Assembly: GCF_001528665.1 (NCBI RefSeq)
Contig: NZ_BBYJ01000019.1
Span: 62,001-126,000 of the forward strand
DNA: 64,000 nt
Reading direction: 5' to 3'
Origin: Microtetraspora malaysiensis
Lineage (GTDB): Bacteria > Actinomycetota > Actinomycetes > Streptosporangiales > Streptosporangiaceae
Shown: positions 51,460 to 61,448 of the stretch, in pieces
Numbering within the stretch: position 1 is the first letter of the stretch
How the letters are laid out: each line of letters begins with the position of its first letter
Notes under the pieces: model-generated
The model's input: only the letters and a program-made list of their open reading frames with translations
Database searches by the model: none
Told to the model about the DNA's origin: nothing
Translations under genes and position numbers: made by a program

Positions 51460-52400
51460 GAACGCTCGGCGTGCTGCTCGCCGGCTCGGCGGGAGTAGGT
51501 CACCAGGACCACCAGGCGGAGATGTACGCGCCCGGCTTCGCCGCGCATCCCGGCTTCGGGATCGTCGGCGCGACGGAGGACGGAAGCGGGTTCGACCGTG
51601 CGGACGTCGACGTGGTAAGCGTCTGCGTGCCGTTCGAGCGCAGGGTCGAGGTCGTCACCGCCGCACTGCGGGCGGGCAAGCACGTGCTGGTGGACAAACC
51701 GGTCGCGCTGACGTCCGCCGAGTGCGCGGAGATCGCCGCCGTCGCCGCGGAGACGGGCCTGGTCTGCCTGCCCGCCTACCACCAGCGGTTCCATCCGGCG
51801 ATCCGCACCGCACGTGAGGCGGTGGCGGCGGGCCGGGTCGGGCTGACGTGGAACGTGCAGGCGGACTTTCTCGTCGCCGGCGGCGGGCCCGTCTGGCCGT
51901 ACGGCGAGTTGCTCAACTTCGCCCCCTACGCGACCGACGCGGTCCACGCCATCACCGGGCTGCCAGTGACCGCCGTCTACGCCCTGGCCAGGCCCGCGGA
52001 GGGCCCCGACGACCTGGTGACCCTCTGCCTCACGCACGAGCGCGGCATGACGAGCACCGTCGTCGCGGGCCGGACCCCGCCGATCGCGGGCGTGAACGGC
52101 CTGTCCCTGCACCGCTACCGGGTCAGCGGCTCGCACGGCACGCTACTCGCCGACGCCACCCGGCCCGGGGTCACCGTACGAGGCGAGAAGGGGACCAGGA
52201 CGGCGTGGGCCGGCCACGGCACCGTGCACCGCATGCTCACCGAGCTGCACGCCGCCGTCACGGACGGCAGGCCGGCCGAGCTCGGCCCCACCGACGCCCT
52301 GGCCGCGCTCCTGCTGGTGGAGGCGGCCAGGGAGTCCATCGCGACCGGCCGGGTCGTACGGCTCGGCGACGACGAACAGACGAAGGCGAGGGTGTCGTGA
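51456..52400 (+). CDS. Gfo/Idh/MocA family oxidoreductase (second)
   Basis: 314 aa from GTG 51456 (GTGA overlap). VRTLGVLLAGSAGVGHQDHQ replaces the usual GxGxxA Rossmann start, and the dinucleotide loop is short. DKP motif in HVLVDKPVALTSAECAE; YHQRFHPAIRTAREAV; APYATDAVHAITGL in the C-terminal part. Divergent from the first copy, so it may work on the next intermediate or form a hetero-oligomer with it. Overlaps the FAH gene by 4 bp. Confidence 0.82.
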   Translation: MRTLGVLLAGSAGVGHQDHQAEMYAPGFAAHPGFGIVGATEDGSGFDRADVDVVSVCVPFERRVEVVTAALRAGKHVLVDKPVALTSAECAEIAAVAAETGLVCLPAYHQRFHPAIRTAREAVAAGRVGLTWNVQADFLVAGGGPVWPYGELLNFAPYATDAVHAITGLPVTAVYALARPAEGPDDLVTLCLTHERGMTSTVVAGRTPPIAGVNGLSLHRYRVSGSHGTLLADATRPGVTVRGEKGTRTAWAGHGTVHRMLTELHAAVTDGRPAELGPTDALAALLLVEAARESIATGRVVRLGDDEQTKARVS

Positions 52401-53257
52401 AACTGCTGACCTACCTGCGTGACGGCGGCGTACGGCACGGCCGCCTGCTCGGCGACGATCGGGTCGAGGAGTACGGCGACGGCGACCTCACGGTCTGGCT
52501 GGCCGATCCGGCCACGAGGGCGGGAGGGACGACGCACGACCTGGCGGACGTCCGGGTGCTCGCGCCGATCCCGCGCCCGGCGAAGCTGATCGGGGTGGCG
52601 GCGAACTACCAGGAGCACGTCACCGAGGCCGGGGTGGCCCCCCTGGACAGGAGCAGGCTCGCGCCGCGCCTGTTCCTGATGCCGCCGACCGCGGTCATCG
52701 CGCCCGGCGACGCGATCCGGCTGCCCTCGGTGAGCGACCAGGTGGACTGGGAGGCCGAGCTGGGCGTGATCATCGGCACGACCGCCAAGGACCTGGCGGT
52801 GGACGACGCGCTGTCGGCCGTCGCCGGGTACACCGTGGCCAACGACGTGTCGGCCAGGTCCATGACGTACGGCTATGAGCGCGACACCGGCGACCCGGCG
52901 GTCGGCTTCTTCGACTGGCTCGCGGGCAAGTGGCTCGACGGTTTCGCCCCGTTCGGTCCGTATCTCGTCACCGGCGACGAGGTGCCCGACCCGCAGGCGC
53001 TCGACATCGAGCTGCGCGTCAACGGCGTGGTGAAGCAGCACGGCTCGACCAAGGACATGATCTTCACCGTGGCGGAGCTCGTCGCCTTCGCCTCGACCAT
53101 CATGACGCTGCACCCGGGGGACGTGCTGATGACCGGCACCCCCGCGGGCGTCGGCGTGAGCTCGGGGGAGTTTCTCTCGGCCGGTGACGAGATCCACGTC
53201 TCGATCACCGGTCTCGGTTCCCTGATCAACTCCGTCTCACCGAGGGAGACCCCATGA
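52397..53257 (+). CDS. FAH-family hydrolase (third in window)
   Basis: 286 aa from GTG 52397 (GTGA overlap). Motifs GVAANYQEHVTEAG, FLMPPTAVIAPGDAI, VDWEAELGVIIG, AGYTVANDVSARSMTYG, DWLAGKWLDGFAPFGPYLVT, GDVLMTGTPAGVG. Distinct subgroup from the other two copies (longer insert YERDTGDPAVGFFDWLAG). It would cleave a 2,4-diketo or acylpyruvate acid, suggesting the pathway passes through a keto-deoxy acid oxidised by one of the two dehydrogenases. Overlaps the binding-protein start (ATGA). Confidence 0.85.
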   Translation: MKLLTYLRDGGVRHGRLLGDDRVEEYGDGDLTVWLADPATRAGGTTHDLADVRVLAPIPRPAKLIGVAANYQEHVTEAGVAPLDRSRLAPRLFLMPPTAVIAPGDAIRLPSVSDQVDWEAELGVIIGTTAKDLAVDDALSAVAGYTVANDVSARSMTYGYERDTGDPAVGFFDWLAGKWLDGFAPFGPYLVTGDEVPDPQALDIELRVNGVVKQHGSTKDMIFTVAELVAFASTIMTLHPGDVLMTGTPAGVGVSSGEFLSAGDEIHVSITGLGSLINSVSPRETP

Positions 53258-54819
53258 CCGTACGACCGCTCTCGCTGATCGTCGCGGGAGCCCTGCTCTT
53301 GGCGGCGGGCTGTTCCGATCCGACCAATCCCGGCGGCAACGGCGGGGACACGGGCGCGAAGAACGCACTCAACGTCTACCTCTACCAGAAGCCCAAGCGG
53401 TTCAGCCCGCTCGATCCGCCGACCGGCGCCGACCAGCAGGTCATGCAGCTCATTTACGACAATCTCCTGACCGTCAATGACAAGTCTGAATATGAGCCGC
53501 GGCTGGCGGAGAGCTGGGAGGTCTCGAAGGACGGCAGGTCCTTCACCTTCCACCTCCGCACCGGGCTGAAGTGGAGTGACGGCGAGCCGTTCGGCGCCAA
53601 GGACGTGTCGTTCACCTACAAGCTGCTCGCCGACCCCAAGAGCGGGAGCGCCATGGCGGGCAAGCTCGCGGACGCGTCCTTCACCGCACCCGACGACTCG
53701 ACCTTCGTGATCACGCTGGCCAAGCCCAACGTCGGGTTCCTCTCCCTGATCGCGGGCCCGTTCGCGTTCATCCTGCCCGAGCATGTCCTCGGCGCGATCC
53801 CCGTGGACGCCATCGCGGGCAACGCCTTCTTCAACAAGCCGACCACCGGGCTCGGGCCGTACACGTTCGTGGACTACAAGACGGACCAGTACGTCGAACT
53901 GGCCGCCAACCCGAACTACCGCAAGCCGGTGAACATCCCGAAGATCTTCCTCAAGCCGGTCACGTCCGACGTGGCGACCGCCCAGCTCGGCACCGGCGAG
54001 ATGGACCTGGCCCAGATCTCCCCCACCGACCTGCAGTCCGTCCAGTCGCTCCCCGGTGTCACCGTGGCGGGCAAGCCGAGCCCCGGCTTCCTGCGGATCG
54101 CCGTCAACCAGACGGAGAAGCGGTTCGCCGACCCACGGGTACGCCAGGCCATGCTGCACGCCATCGACCGGCAGTCGCTGGTCGACAAGCTGCTCGCCGG
54201 CAAGGGCACCGTGCAGAACTCCTCGTTCGTCGCCTCGTCGGCGCTGCCGTCCGACCTGAACCCGTACCCCTACGACGTCGCCGCGGCCAAGAAGCTGCTC
54301 GCCGACGCGGGATGGGACGCGAGCAAGCCGGTGACGTTGTCCTGGATCCCCGGGCAGCGTGACCGCGACGACGCCGCCACCGTCGTCCAGGGCGCCCTCG
54401 CCGCGGCGGGGATGGACGTCAAGCTCAAGCAGGTCCAGGCCGCCGAGCTGCTGGAGTCATACGAGAAGCTGACCTTCGACATCGTCCTGTTCGGCGGCGG
54501 GACGTACTCCGTCGACCCGTCGAGCAGCAACCCGATCCTTCGGTGCGACACGTTCTACCCCAAGGGCGGCAACATCCCGCACTTCTGCGACAAGGAGATC
54601 GACCGCCTGACCGGTGCCGCCGACGCCGTCACCGACCCGGCCGAGCGGGCCACCCTCTACCAGCGGGCCGCCAAGCGGGAGAACGAGCAGGCCGCCTACG
54701 TCTGGCTGTACAACCCCGAGGCCATCTGGGCGTACGGCCCCAGGCTCCACGGTTTCAAGCCGAGCGGTGACTTCACCGTCGGGTTCTGGAACGCCGACGA
54801 GTGGAGCCTGGCGGGGTGA
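53254..54819 (+). CDS. Dpp/Opp-type ABC transporter substrate-binding lipoprotein (family 5)
   Basis: 521 aa from ATG 53254. Signal and lipobox LLLAAGC at residue ~20. Family 5 features: LIYDNLLTVNDKSEYEPRLA, SWEVSKDGRSFTFHLR, GLKWSDGEPFGAKDVSFTY, RQAMLHAIDRQSLVDKL, LADAGWDASKPV. Such receptors take peptides, but also opines, amino acid derivatives and sugars. First gene of the importer block inside the operon; its substrate is likely the N-acyl or peptide-like compound degraded by the downstream enzymes. Confidence 0.92.
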   Translation: MTVRPLSLIVAGALLLAAGCSDPTNPGGNGGDTGAKNALNVYLYQKPKRFSPLDPPTGADQQVMQLIYDNLLTVNDKSEYEPRLAESWEVSKDGRSFTFHLRTGLKWSDGEPFGAKDVSFTYKLLADPKSGSAMAGKLADASFTAPDDSTFVITLAKPNVGFLSLIAGPFAFILPEHVLGAIPVDAIAGNAFFNKPTTGLGPYTFVDYKTDQYVELAANPNYRKPVNIPKIFLKPVTSDVATAQLGTGEMDLAQISPTDLQSVQSLPGVTVAGKPSPGFLRIAVNQTEKRFADPRVRQAMLHAIDRQSLVDKLLAGKGTVQNSSFVASSALPSDLNPYPYDVAAAKKLLADAGWDASKPVTLSWIPGQRDRDDAATVVQGALAAAGMDVKLKQVQAAELLESYEKLTFDIVLFGGGTYSVDPSSSNPILRCDTFYPKGGNIPHFCDKEIDRLTGAADAVTDPAERATLYQRAAKRENEQAAYVWLYNPEAIWAYGPRLHGFKPSGDFTVGFWNADEWSLAG

Positions 54820-54847
54820 CCCGGACCGCGAAACAGGAGGGACCACC

Positions 54848-55804
54848 GTGCTGACCTACGTCGCTCGCCGACTGATGGTCAACGTGGGCGTCTTCCTTCT
54901 GATCAGTGTCGGCGTGTTCCTGCTGGTCAGAGCCGCCCCCGGCGATCCCGTCCGGATGATGGTGAACCCCGAGCAGCTCGCCGCGGGCGGCCCGGACTTC
55001 ATCGCGCGAAAGCGGGCCGAACTCGGTCTCGACGACCCCGTCGTCGTGCGGTACGTCGTCTGGCTGCGCGACGCCCTCACCGGCGACCTCGGCTACTCCT
55101 TCGTGAGTCACCGCCCGGTGAGCGCGGTGCTCGGCGAGCGCATCGGGCCGACCGTCCTGCTGATGGGCACCGCGCTGCTGCTCGGCCTGCTCGTCGCGGT
55201 CCCGGCGGGCACGCTGGCGGCGGTCAGGCGGAACTCGGCGGCCGACTACGCGTCGGCCGTCGTCAGCCTCGCGGTGATCTCCGTGCCGAGCTTCTTCCTC
55301 GGCATCGCGGCGATCTACGTGTTCTCGCTGACCCTCGGCTGGTTCCCCTCCTCGGGCATGACGACCCCGGGTGGTGGCGGCACCGACGTCCTGGCGCACC
55401 TGGTGCTGCCCGCGGCCATCCTCGCCCTGTCCATCGCCGGGCCCTTCATGCGGTACGTGCGCGGCGGGCTCATCGCCGAGCTGGGCGCCGACTACATCCG
55501 CACCGCCGAGGCCAAGGGCGCGGGACCGCCGCGCGTACTGCTGCGCCACGCCCTGCGCAACGCGCTGATCCCGCTCATCACCGTCATCATGATCTACGTG
55601 CCGCAGCTCCTCGCCGGAGCCGTGGCTCTTGAGCAGGTCTTCGCCTGGCCGGGGATGGGCCAGCTCGCGATCAGCTCGATCGGGCAGCTCGACTATCCGG
55701 TGGTGATCGGCTTCGCGCTGTTCATCGCTGTGCTCGTGCTGCTGTGCAACCTCGCCGCCGACGTCCTGTACGCCGTGGCCGACCCGAGGATCAGCCTGCA
55801 ATGA
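54848..55804 (+). CDS. ABC transporter permease (DppB-like)
   Basis: 318 aa from GTG 54848 behind AGGAGGG. Six membrane helices; N-terminal MLTYVARRLMVNVGVFLLIS, LGLDDPVVVRYVVWL, EAA region RTAEAKGAGPPRVLLRHALR. Pairs with the DppC-like gene, whose ATG overlaps this stop (ATGA). The 28-bp gap before it is the only gap of note in the operon. Confidence 0.93.
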   Translation: MLTYVARRLMVNVGVFLLISVGVFLLVRAAPGDPVRMMVNPEQLAAGGPDFIARKRAELGLDDPVVVRYVVWLRDALTGDLGYSFVSHRPVSAVLGERIGPTVLLMGTALLLGLLVAVPAGTLAAVRRNSAADYASAVVSLAVISVPSFFLGIAAIYVFSLTLGWFPSSGMTTPGGGGTDVLAHLVLPAAILALSIAGPFMRYVRGGLIAELGADYIRTAEAKGAGPPRVLLRHALRNALIPLITVIMIYVPQLLAGAVALEQVFAWPGMGQLAISSIGQLDYPVVIGFALFIAVLVLLCNLAADVLYAVADPRISLQ

Positions 55805-56679
55805 CCGCCGTCCTCACGACACAGATTTCGCGCCGGTCGCCCGCGCGACTGGCACTTCGCAGGTTCCTGCGCAACCGGATGGCCGTCGCCGGCGCGGTCT
55901 TCCTCGTCCTCGTCGTCCTGCTGGCCGTATGCGCGCCGTTCGTCGCGGGCCACGATCCCAACGCCGTGGACCTCACCGCGTTCCGCCGCCCGCCGTCGGG
56001 CGAGCACCTGCTCGGCACCGACTCCTCGGGCCGGGACGTGTTCGCCAGGCTGGTGTACGCGGGGCGGGTGTCGCTGCTCGTCGGCCTCGTCGCGTCGCTC
56101 GCCGCCGTGATGGCCGGTACGCTCCTCGGCGCGGTCGCGGGGGTGATCGGCGGGGTCGCGGACGCCGTGATCATGCGCACCGCCGACGTGGTGCTGTCGT
56201 TCCCCTCCCTGGTCGTGGTCGTCGTCCTGGCCGGGGTCCTCGGCCCGAGCGCGCCGATGCTGGTGGTGGTCTTCGCCGCCTGCAACTGGCCGACCTCCTG
56301 CCGGGTGGTCCGCGGGCTCGCACTGGGCCTGCGCGAACAGGAGTACGTGCAGGCGTCGCGGGCGTTCGGCGCGGGCCGTGCGTCGATCATCGCCAGGCAC
56401 ATCGTGCCCGCCGTTCTCGCCCAGGTCGCGGTGGTCGGCACGCTGCTCGTGGCGCAGATCATCCTGCTCGAAGCCGTGCTGTCGTTCCTCGGCCTCGGCG
56501 TCCAGGCGCCGCAGGCGAGCTGGGGCAACATGCTCACCGACGCGCAGAACCTGACGCTGATCAGGACCATGCCGTGGCTCTGGCTGCCGCCCGGCCTCGC
56601 CATCGCGCTCACGGTACTCGCCGTCAACTTCGTCGGTGACGGGCTGCGCGACGCCGTGGACCCGAGAGGAGTGCGCTGA
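55801..56679 (+). CDS. ABC transporter permease (DppC-like)
   Basis: 292 aa. N-terminal tail then RFLRNRMAVAGAVFLVLVVL, the family motif HLLGTDSSGRDVFARLVYAG, and EAA region YVQASRAFGAGRASIIARHI; ends SWGNMLTDAQ then a last helix and GDGLRDAVDPR. Second permease of the importer. The stop shares its last base with the ATG of the ATPase gene. Confidence 0.93.
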   Translation: MTAVLTTQISRRSPARLALRRFLRNRMAVAGAVFLVLVVLLAVCAPFVAGHDPNAVDLTAFRRPPSGEHLLGTDSSGRDVFARLVYAGRVSLLVGLVASLAAVMAGTLLGAVAGVIGGVADAVIMRTADVVLSFPSLVVVVVLAGVLGPSAPMLVVVFAACNWPTSCRVVRGLALGLREQEYVQASRAFGAGRASIIARHIVPAVLAQVAVVGTLLVAQIILLEAVLSFLGLGVQAPQASWGNMLTDAQNLTLIRTMPWLWLPPGLAIALTVLAVNFVGDGLRDAVDPRGVR

Positions 56680-57662
56680 TGGACGAGCCGCTGCTGACCA
56701 TCGAGGACCTGGCCGTCCAGTTCCCCACCGAGGACGGCCTCGTCAAGGCGGTGGACGGCGTCTTCCTCGACGTACGGCCGGGTGAGGTCGTCGGGGTGGT
56801 CGGCGAGTCGGGCTCCGGCAAGAGCGTGACGGCGATGTCCGTGCTCGGCCTGGTCAGGCGGCCGGGCCGGATCACGCGCGGGCGGATCCGCTTCCGCGGC
56901 AGGAACCTGCTCGACCTGTCGCCACGCGCGCTGCGGGCCGTACGCGGGGGCGAGATCGCGATGGTGTTCCAGGACCCCATGACCGCGCTCAACCCGGTCG
57001 TTCCCGTTGGCCGGCAGATCGCCGAGGCGGTCCGGCTGCACGGGAAGGGGCTCTCGCGCGGGGCGGTACGGGACCGCGTGATCGAGCTGCTCGCCTCCGT
57101 CGGCGTGCCCAACCCGGCGACGCGGTACCGGCAGTTCCCGCACGAGTACTCCGGCGGCATGAGGCAGCGGGCGATGATCGCGATGGCCATGGCCAACGAG
57201 CCCGCGCTGCTCATCGCCGACGAGCCCACCACCGCGCTCGACGTGACCATCCAGGCCCAGGTCCTCGACCTGCTCAGGAGCGCGCGGGAGCGAACAGGGG
57301 CGGCGGCGATCCTGATCACCCACGATCTCGGGGTGATCGCCGAGCTGGCCGACAGAGTGGCCGTGATGTACGCGGGCCGGGTGGTCGAGCAGGGCGACGT
57401 GCACGCCGTCTTCGACGCGCCCAGGCACCCGTACACCAGGGGCCTGATGGCGAGCAGGCCGCGCATCGAGTCCTCTCCCGGCGCGCTCGTCCCGATCCCC
57501 GGCAGCCCGCCGAGCATGCTCGCGCCGCCGCCCGGCTGCCCGTTCCATCCGCGCTGCCCGATCGCCGCGGACCGGGAGCCGTGCCGTATCTCGCGGCCCG
57601 GGCTGACCGCCGTCGGCGCGGGGCACGCCACCGCCTGTCACTTCCACGAGGAGCTCGCATGA
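56679..57662 (+). CDS. ABC transporter ATP-binding protein (DppD-like)
   Basis: 327 aa. Walker [14 protein letters not shown]-loop [11 protein letters not shown], signature [16 protein letters not shown], Walker [14 protein letters not shown]-switch [14 protein letters not shown], and the oligopeptide C-terminal cluster [18 protein letters not shown], which in this family may bind an iron-sulfur cluster. First of two ATPases of the importer; overlaps the next gene by 4 bp. Confidence 0.93.
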   Translation: MDEPLLTIEDLAVQFPTEDGLVKAVDGVFLDVRPGEVVGVVGESGSGKSVTAMSVLGLVRRPGRITRGRIRFRGRNLLDLSPRALRAVRGGEIAMVFQDPMTALNPVVPVGRQIAEAVRLHGKGLSRGAVRDRVIELLASVGVPNPATRYRQFPHEYSGGMRQRAMIAMAMANEPALLIADEPTTALDVTIQAQVLDLLRSARERTGAAAILITHDLGVIAELADRVAVMYAGRVVEQGDVHAVFDAPRHPYTRGLMASRPRIESSPGALVPIPGSPPSMLAPPPGCPFHPRCPIAADREPCRISRPGLTAVGAGHATACHFHEELA

Positions 57663-58675
57663 CGACAACGGAAGTGCTCCGCGTCGAGGGGCTGGTCAAG
57701 CACTATCCGATCAGATCGGGCCTGCTCAGGCGGCAGACCGGCGCGGTCCACGCCGTGGACGGAGTGGACCTGACGCTGTCGGCGGGCGAGACGCTCGGGC
57801 TCGTGGGCGAGTCGGGCTGCGGCAAGACCACTACGGGCCGCCTGCTCGTCCGGCTCATGGAGCCGACGGCGGGCCGCATCCTGTACGCCGGGCGCGACCT
57901 GGCCGCGCTCTCCCCCGCCGAGATGCGCCCACTCAGGCGGGACATCCAGATCGTCTTCCAGGACCCGTACGCGTCCCTCTCGCCGAGGCTCACCGTGCAC
58001 GAGGTCGTCGCCGAGCCGCTGCGCGTGCAGGGCGTGTACGAGGAGGGCAGGGTTGAGGAGCTGCTCGAACTCGTCGGCCTCGCGCCCGAGCACGCCAATC
58101 GCTATCCGCACGAGTTCTCCGGCGGCCAGCGACAGCGGCTCGGCATCGCCCGCGCGCTCGCCCTCGGGCCGCGCGTGCTCGTGCTCGACGAGCCGGTGTC
58201 CGCGCTGGACGTCTCCATCCAGGCTCAGGTGATCAACATGCTGGCGGACCTGCAGCGCGGGCTCGACCTGGCATACCTGTTCATCTCGCACGACCTGTCG
58301 GTGGTCAGGCACATCTGCCACCGGGTCGCCGTCATGTACCTCGGCAAGATCGTCGAAATCGGCGGGGTCGCCGACATCTTCGAGCGGCCGAGCCACCCGT
58401 ACACCAAGGCGCTGATCTCCGCGGTGCCGATCCCGCATCCCTCGCTGCGCGGCGCAGGAGAGCGCATCCTGCTGTCCGGGGACGTGCCGAGCCCGGCCGA
58501 CCCGCCGTCGGGCTGCCGCTTCAGGACCCGATGCTGGAAGGCACGGGACCGATGCGCCGTCGAGGAGCCAGTTCTCGAAGACCGTCTCGGCGCCGGGCAT
58601 CCGAGCGCCTGTCACTTCCCAGAGGAGACCATCAGTGCTCGACACTCTTCCGGACACACCTCCGGCCCGTCCTGA
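57659..58675 (+). CDS. ABC transporter ATP-binding protein (DppF-like)
   Basis: 338 aa from ATG 57659. Walker [14 protein letters not shown]-loop [11 protein letters not shown], signature [16 protein letters not shown], Walker [13 protein letters not shown]-switch [12 protein letters not shown]-terminal [14 protein letters not shown]. The last ~14 residues are coded within the start of the RidA gene (41-bp overlap), longer than other overlaps in this operon. Confidence 0.93.
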   Translation: MTTTEVLRVEGLVKHYPIRSGLLRRQTGAVHAVDGVDLTLSAGETLGLVGESGCGKTTTGRLLVRLMEPTAGRILYAGRDLAALSPAEMRPLRRDIQIVFQDPYASLSPRLTVHEVVAEPLRVQGVYEEGRVEELLELVGLAPEHANRYPHEFSGGQRQRLGIARALALGPRVLVLDEPVSALDVSIQAQVINMLADLQRGLDLAYLFISHDLSVVRHICHRVAVMYLGKIVEIGGVADIFERPSHPYTKALISAVPIPHPSLRGAGERILLSGDVPSPADPPSGCRFRTRCWKARDRCAVEEPVLEDRLGAGHPSACHFPEETISARHSSGHTSGPS

Positions 58676-59084
58676 CCGGCCACCCGTCGCCCCGGTACGA
58701 CGCGACGGCGGGCTGCTCGTCGCATCGGGACAGGTCGCGTCCGCCCCCGGCGGCAGGCTGATCGCGACGGGCACCGTCGGCGCGGGCGTGGACCTCGCGA
58801 CCGCCCGCGCCTGCGCCTGGCAGTGCGCCCGCAACGTGCTCGCGGCCGTGCGCGCGGAGGTCGGCTCGCTCGACCGGGTCACCGCGGTCAAAGTGACCGT
58901 CTACGTCGCATGCGCGCCGGGCTTCGGCGAGCAGCACCTGGTGGCCGACGCCGCGACGGAGTTGCTGCTCACCCTGCTCGGGCCGGAGCGCGGCGCGCAC
59001 GCGAGGGCCGCGATCGGCGTGGCCGCGCTGCCGCTCGGCAGCCCCGTCGAGGTCGAGGGCACGTTCAGGATCGGCGATGACTGA
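58635..59084 (+). CDS. RidA/YjgF-family enamine/imine deaminase
   Basis: 149 aa from GTG 58635. RidA motifs: [54 protein letters not shown], and [19 protein letters not shown] with the conserved Arg before the LP segment. RidA proteins hydrolyse reactive enamines formed by PLP enzymes acting on amino acids, which fits a pathway with an aminotransferase and a DSD1-fold enzyme. Overlaps dppF-like and deacylase genes. Confidence 0.9.
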   Translation: MLDTLPDTPPARPDRPPVAPVRRDGGLLVASGQVASAPGGRLIATGTVGAGVDLATARACAWQCARNVLAAVRAEVGSLDRVTAVKVTVYVACAPGFGEQHLVADAATELLLTLLGPERGAHARAAIGVAALPLGSPVEVEGTFRIGDD

Positions 59085-60606
59085 CCTGCTGATCAGAGGC
59101 GGCCTGGTGGTCGACGGGACGGGAGCCCCCGCCCATACGGCGGACGTCGCGGTTTCCGGAGGTCGGGTCGAGGCCGTGGGGGACCTGACGGGGCGTACGG
59201 GGGCGCGCGTGATCGAGGCGGCCGGGCGCGTAGTGTGCCCCGGCTTCGTCGACGTGCACAGCCACTCCGACCTGGCCCTGCTCAGCAACCCGCAGGCGCA
59301 CAGCAAGATCCGCCAGGGCGTCACGACCGAGGTGCTCGGCAACTGCGGACTCGGCGTCCTGCCCCTCACACCAGGGACCGACATCACCGCCCTGCGCGCC
59401 GCCGTCGCCTTCATCGACGCCGATCCCGCGGTGGAGTGGTCGTGGCGGAACCTGGCGGACTACCGGGCGGTGCTCGCGGACGCGAGGCCGTCGGTGAACA
59501 CCGCGTCGCTCGTCGGGCACCTGCCGCTGCGAGCCGCCGCCGTGGGCTTCGCCGACAGGCCGGCCACGCCCGCTGAGCGGACCCGCATGTGCGAGCTGCT
59601 CGCCGAGGCTCTCGAGGAAGGTGCCGCGGGGCTGAGCACCGGGCTGATCTACGCCCCTGCCTGCTACGCGGACGAGGCCGAGCTGACCGCGCTGGCCAGG
59701 GTCGTGGCGGCGCACGGCCGGGTCTTCGCGTGGCACCTGCGCGACTACACCGACCGGCTGCTCGATTCCGTGGCGCAGGCCGTACGGGTCGCGGAGGCGA
59801 GCGGGAGCCGTACCCAGATCTCCCACCTGGCGGCGGTCGGGCGCCGCAACTGGGGTGGGGTGACCGAGGCGCTGCGGCTGATCGAGACGGCGGACGCGGA
59901 CGTGCACGCCGATGTCTATCCCTACCTGGCCGGCAGCGCCAACCTCTCCCAGCTCCTGCCCGGCTGGGCGCATGACGGCGGCGAGGCCGCCATGCGTCTG
60001 CGGCTGCGCGACCCGCGGGCCCGCGACCGGATCAGGGCCGAATGGGCGAACCGCTGGTGGGACTGGGCGGACGTGTTCGTCGACGGGAGCCCGCTGGCGA
60101 GCGACGACACCGCCATGGACCTGGTCGCCGAGCGCGGCAACGCCGTCGCCATGGTCGCCTTCGGCCGTTCCGAGGACGACCTGCTCGCCGCGCTCGCCCA
60201 TCCCGCGACCGTGATCGGCTCCGACGGATTCGCGCTCGACCCGGCGGGACCGACCGGTCGTGGAACACCACATCCCCGGTCCTACGGCTGCTACCCTCGC
60301 CTCCTGCATCGCTATGTCGGCCCGGGACGGCTTACGCTGGAGCAGGCTGTACGCAAGTGCACCGCGGGGCCCGCCGAACTGTTCGGCCTTGTGGGGCGCG
60401 GCGTGATCCGGCCGGGCGCCGCTGCGGACCTGCTGCTGCTCGACCTGGAGAAGATCGAGGATCTGAGCACCTTCACCCATCCCCACCGCTACCCGGCGGG
60501 CATCGACCTCGTCGTCGTGAACGGAACCGTCGTGATCGACGACGACGCCCACACGGGCGCACAGCCGGGCCGGGTCCTGCGCGCGCTGACGGAAGTGACG
60601 ACATGA
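59077..60606 (+). CDS. N-acyl-D-amino-acid deacylase (D-aminoacylase)
   Basis: 509 aa from ATG 59077. All zinc and catalytic residues of the family are present: PGFVDVHSHSDLALL, Cys in VLGNCGLG, His in VFAWHLRDY, His in QISHLAAVG, and catalytic Asp in VIGSDGFALDP. C-terminal FGLVGRGVIRPGAAADLLLL is typical. It removes an N-acyl group from D-amino acids, producing a free D-amino acid inside the cell. Overlaps IclR start by 4 bp. Confidence 0.92.
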   Translation: MTDLLIRGGLVVDGTGAPAHTADVAVSGGRVEAVGDLTGRTGARVIEAAGRVVCPGFVDVHSHSDLALLSNPQAHSKIRQGVTTEVLGNCGLGVLPLTPGTDITALRAAVAFIDADPAVEWSWRNLADYRAVLADARPSVNTASLVGHLPLRAAAVGFADRPATPAERTRMCELLAEALEEGAAGLSTGLIYAPACYADEAELTALARVVAAHGRVFAWHLRDYTDRLLDSVAQAVRVAEASGSRTQISHLAAVGRRNWGGVTEALRLIETADADVHADVYPYLAGSANLSQLLPGWAHDGGEAAMRLRLRDPRARDRIRAEWANRWWDWADVFVDGSPLASDDTAMDLVAERGNAVAMVAFGRSEDDLLAALAHPATVIGSDGFALDPAGPTGRGTPHPRSYGCYPRLLHRYVGPGRLTLEQAVRKCTAGPAELFGLVGRGVIRPGAAADLLLLDLEKIEDLSTFTHPHRYPAGIDLVVVNGTVVIDDDAHTGAQPGRVLRALTEVTT

Positions 60607-61448
60607 GAAGAACCATTGACGACGACAAACCGGCCGCGGCCAACTACCACGCCCACGCCCTCGCCAGAGGGCTCGCGCTGCTCGAAAGGCTGGCCACGGC
60701 CAAGCAGCCGGTCACGCTCGGCGAACTGAACGACGAGACCGGCCTGCCGAAGAGCACGCTGGTACGGCTGCTCGCCGTACTCACCGAGACCGAGTACGTG
60801 GTACGGGTGGACGAGCGGCCATCGTTCCGGCTCGGCCACAAGGTGCTCGAACTCTCCACCGCGTACGTCTCGACGCTGGACGTCTCGGCCACCGCCCGCG
60901 GCTATCTCGCCGACCTCGCCGCGACCACCGGGCAGACGGCCAATCTCGGCGTGCTCGACGGCGCTCAGGTGCTGCATCTGAGCGTCGAGGAGCCGGATCG
61001 GCCCATCCGCTACACGGCCATGAGCGGGTCGCGGGCGGAGGCGTACGCGACCGGGCTGGGCAAGCTCCTCCTCGCCGGGCTCGGTGCCGACGAGCTGGTG
61101 CGCCATCTGCCCGCGGAGCCGTACGAGCCGAAGACGGGCAACACCCTGACCGGGCTCGCCGAGCTCCGCGCGGACCTTGAGCTGACCAGGGAGCGCGGCT
61201 ACGCGTTCGACGACAACGAGTCCAACATCGGCCTGCGCTGCCTGGCCGTCCCGCTGGAGATCGAGGGCCGCTGGGTCGCGTCGGTCAGCGTCTCCGGCCC
61301 GTCCGGCGAGCTCGACCCGGAGCGGCACGGCGGATATCTGGCCGAGCTGCGCGCGACCGCCGCCGACATGGCCGCGGACCCCGACCTCGCCGCCGCGCTG
61401 CGCGTGGTCCACCGCTCACTGTCGCCCGCGGAAGGGGGACACTCCTGA
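60603..61448 (+). CDS. IclR family transcriptional regulator
   Basis: 281 aa from ATG 60603. HTH at residues ~20-70: ARGLALLERLATAKQPVTLG, ELNDETGLPKSTLVRLLAVL. Effector domain: VEEPDRPIRYTAMSGSRAEA, YATGLGKLLLAGLGADELVR, ERGYAFDDNESNIGLRCLAV. It lies within the operon it probably controls; the palindromes at 50337-50459 match the family consensus. Stop shares one base with the next ATG. Confidence 0.92.
   Translation: MRRTIDDDKPAAANYHAHALARGLALLERLATAKQPVTLGELNDETGLPKSTLVRLLAVLTETEYVVRVDERPSFRLGHKVLELSTAYVSTLDVSATARGYLADLAATTGQTANLGVLDGAQVLHLSVEEPDRPIRYTAMSGSRAEAYATGLGKLLLAGLGADELVRHLPAEPYEPKTGNTLTGLAELRADLELTRERGYAFDDNESNIGLRCLAVPLEIEGRWVASVSVSGPSGELDPERHGGYLAELRATAADMAADPDLAAALRVVHRSLSPAEGGHS

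Noticed and set aside
55791-57668. 625-codon minus-strand frame opposite the DppC/DppD genes
   Set aside because: Antisense of two certain transporter genes; no start signal or domain.
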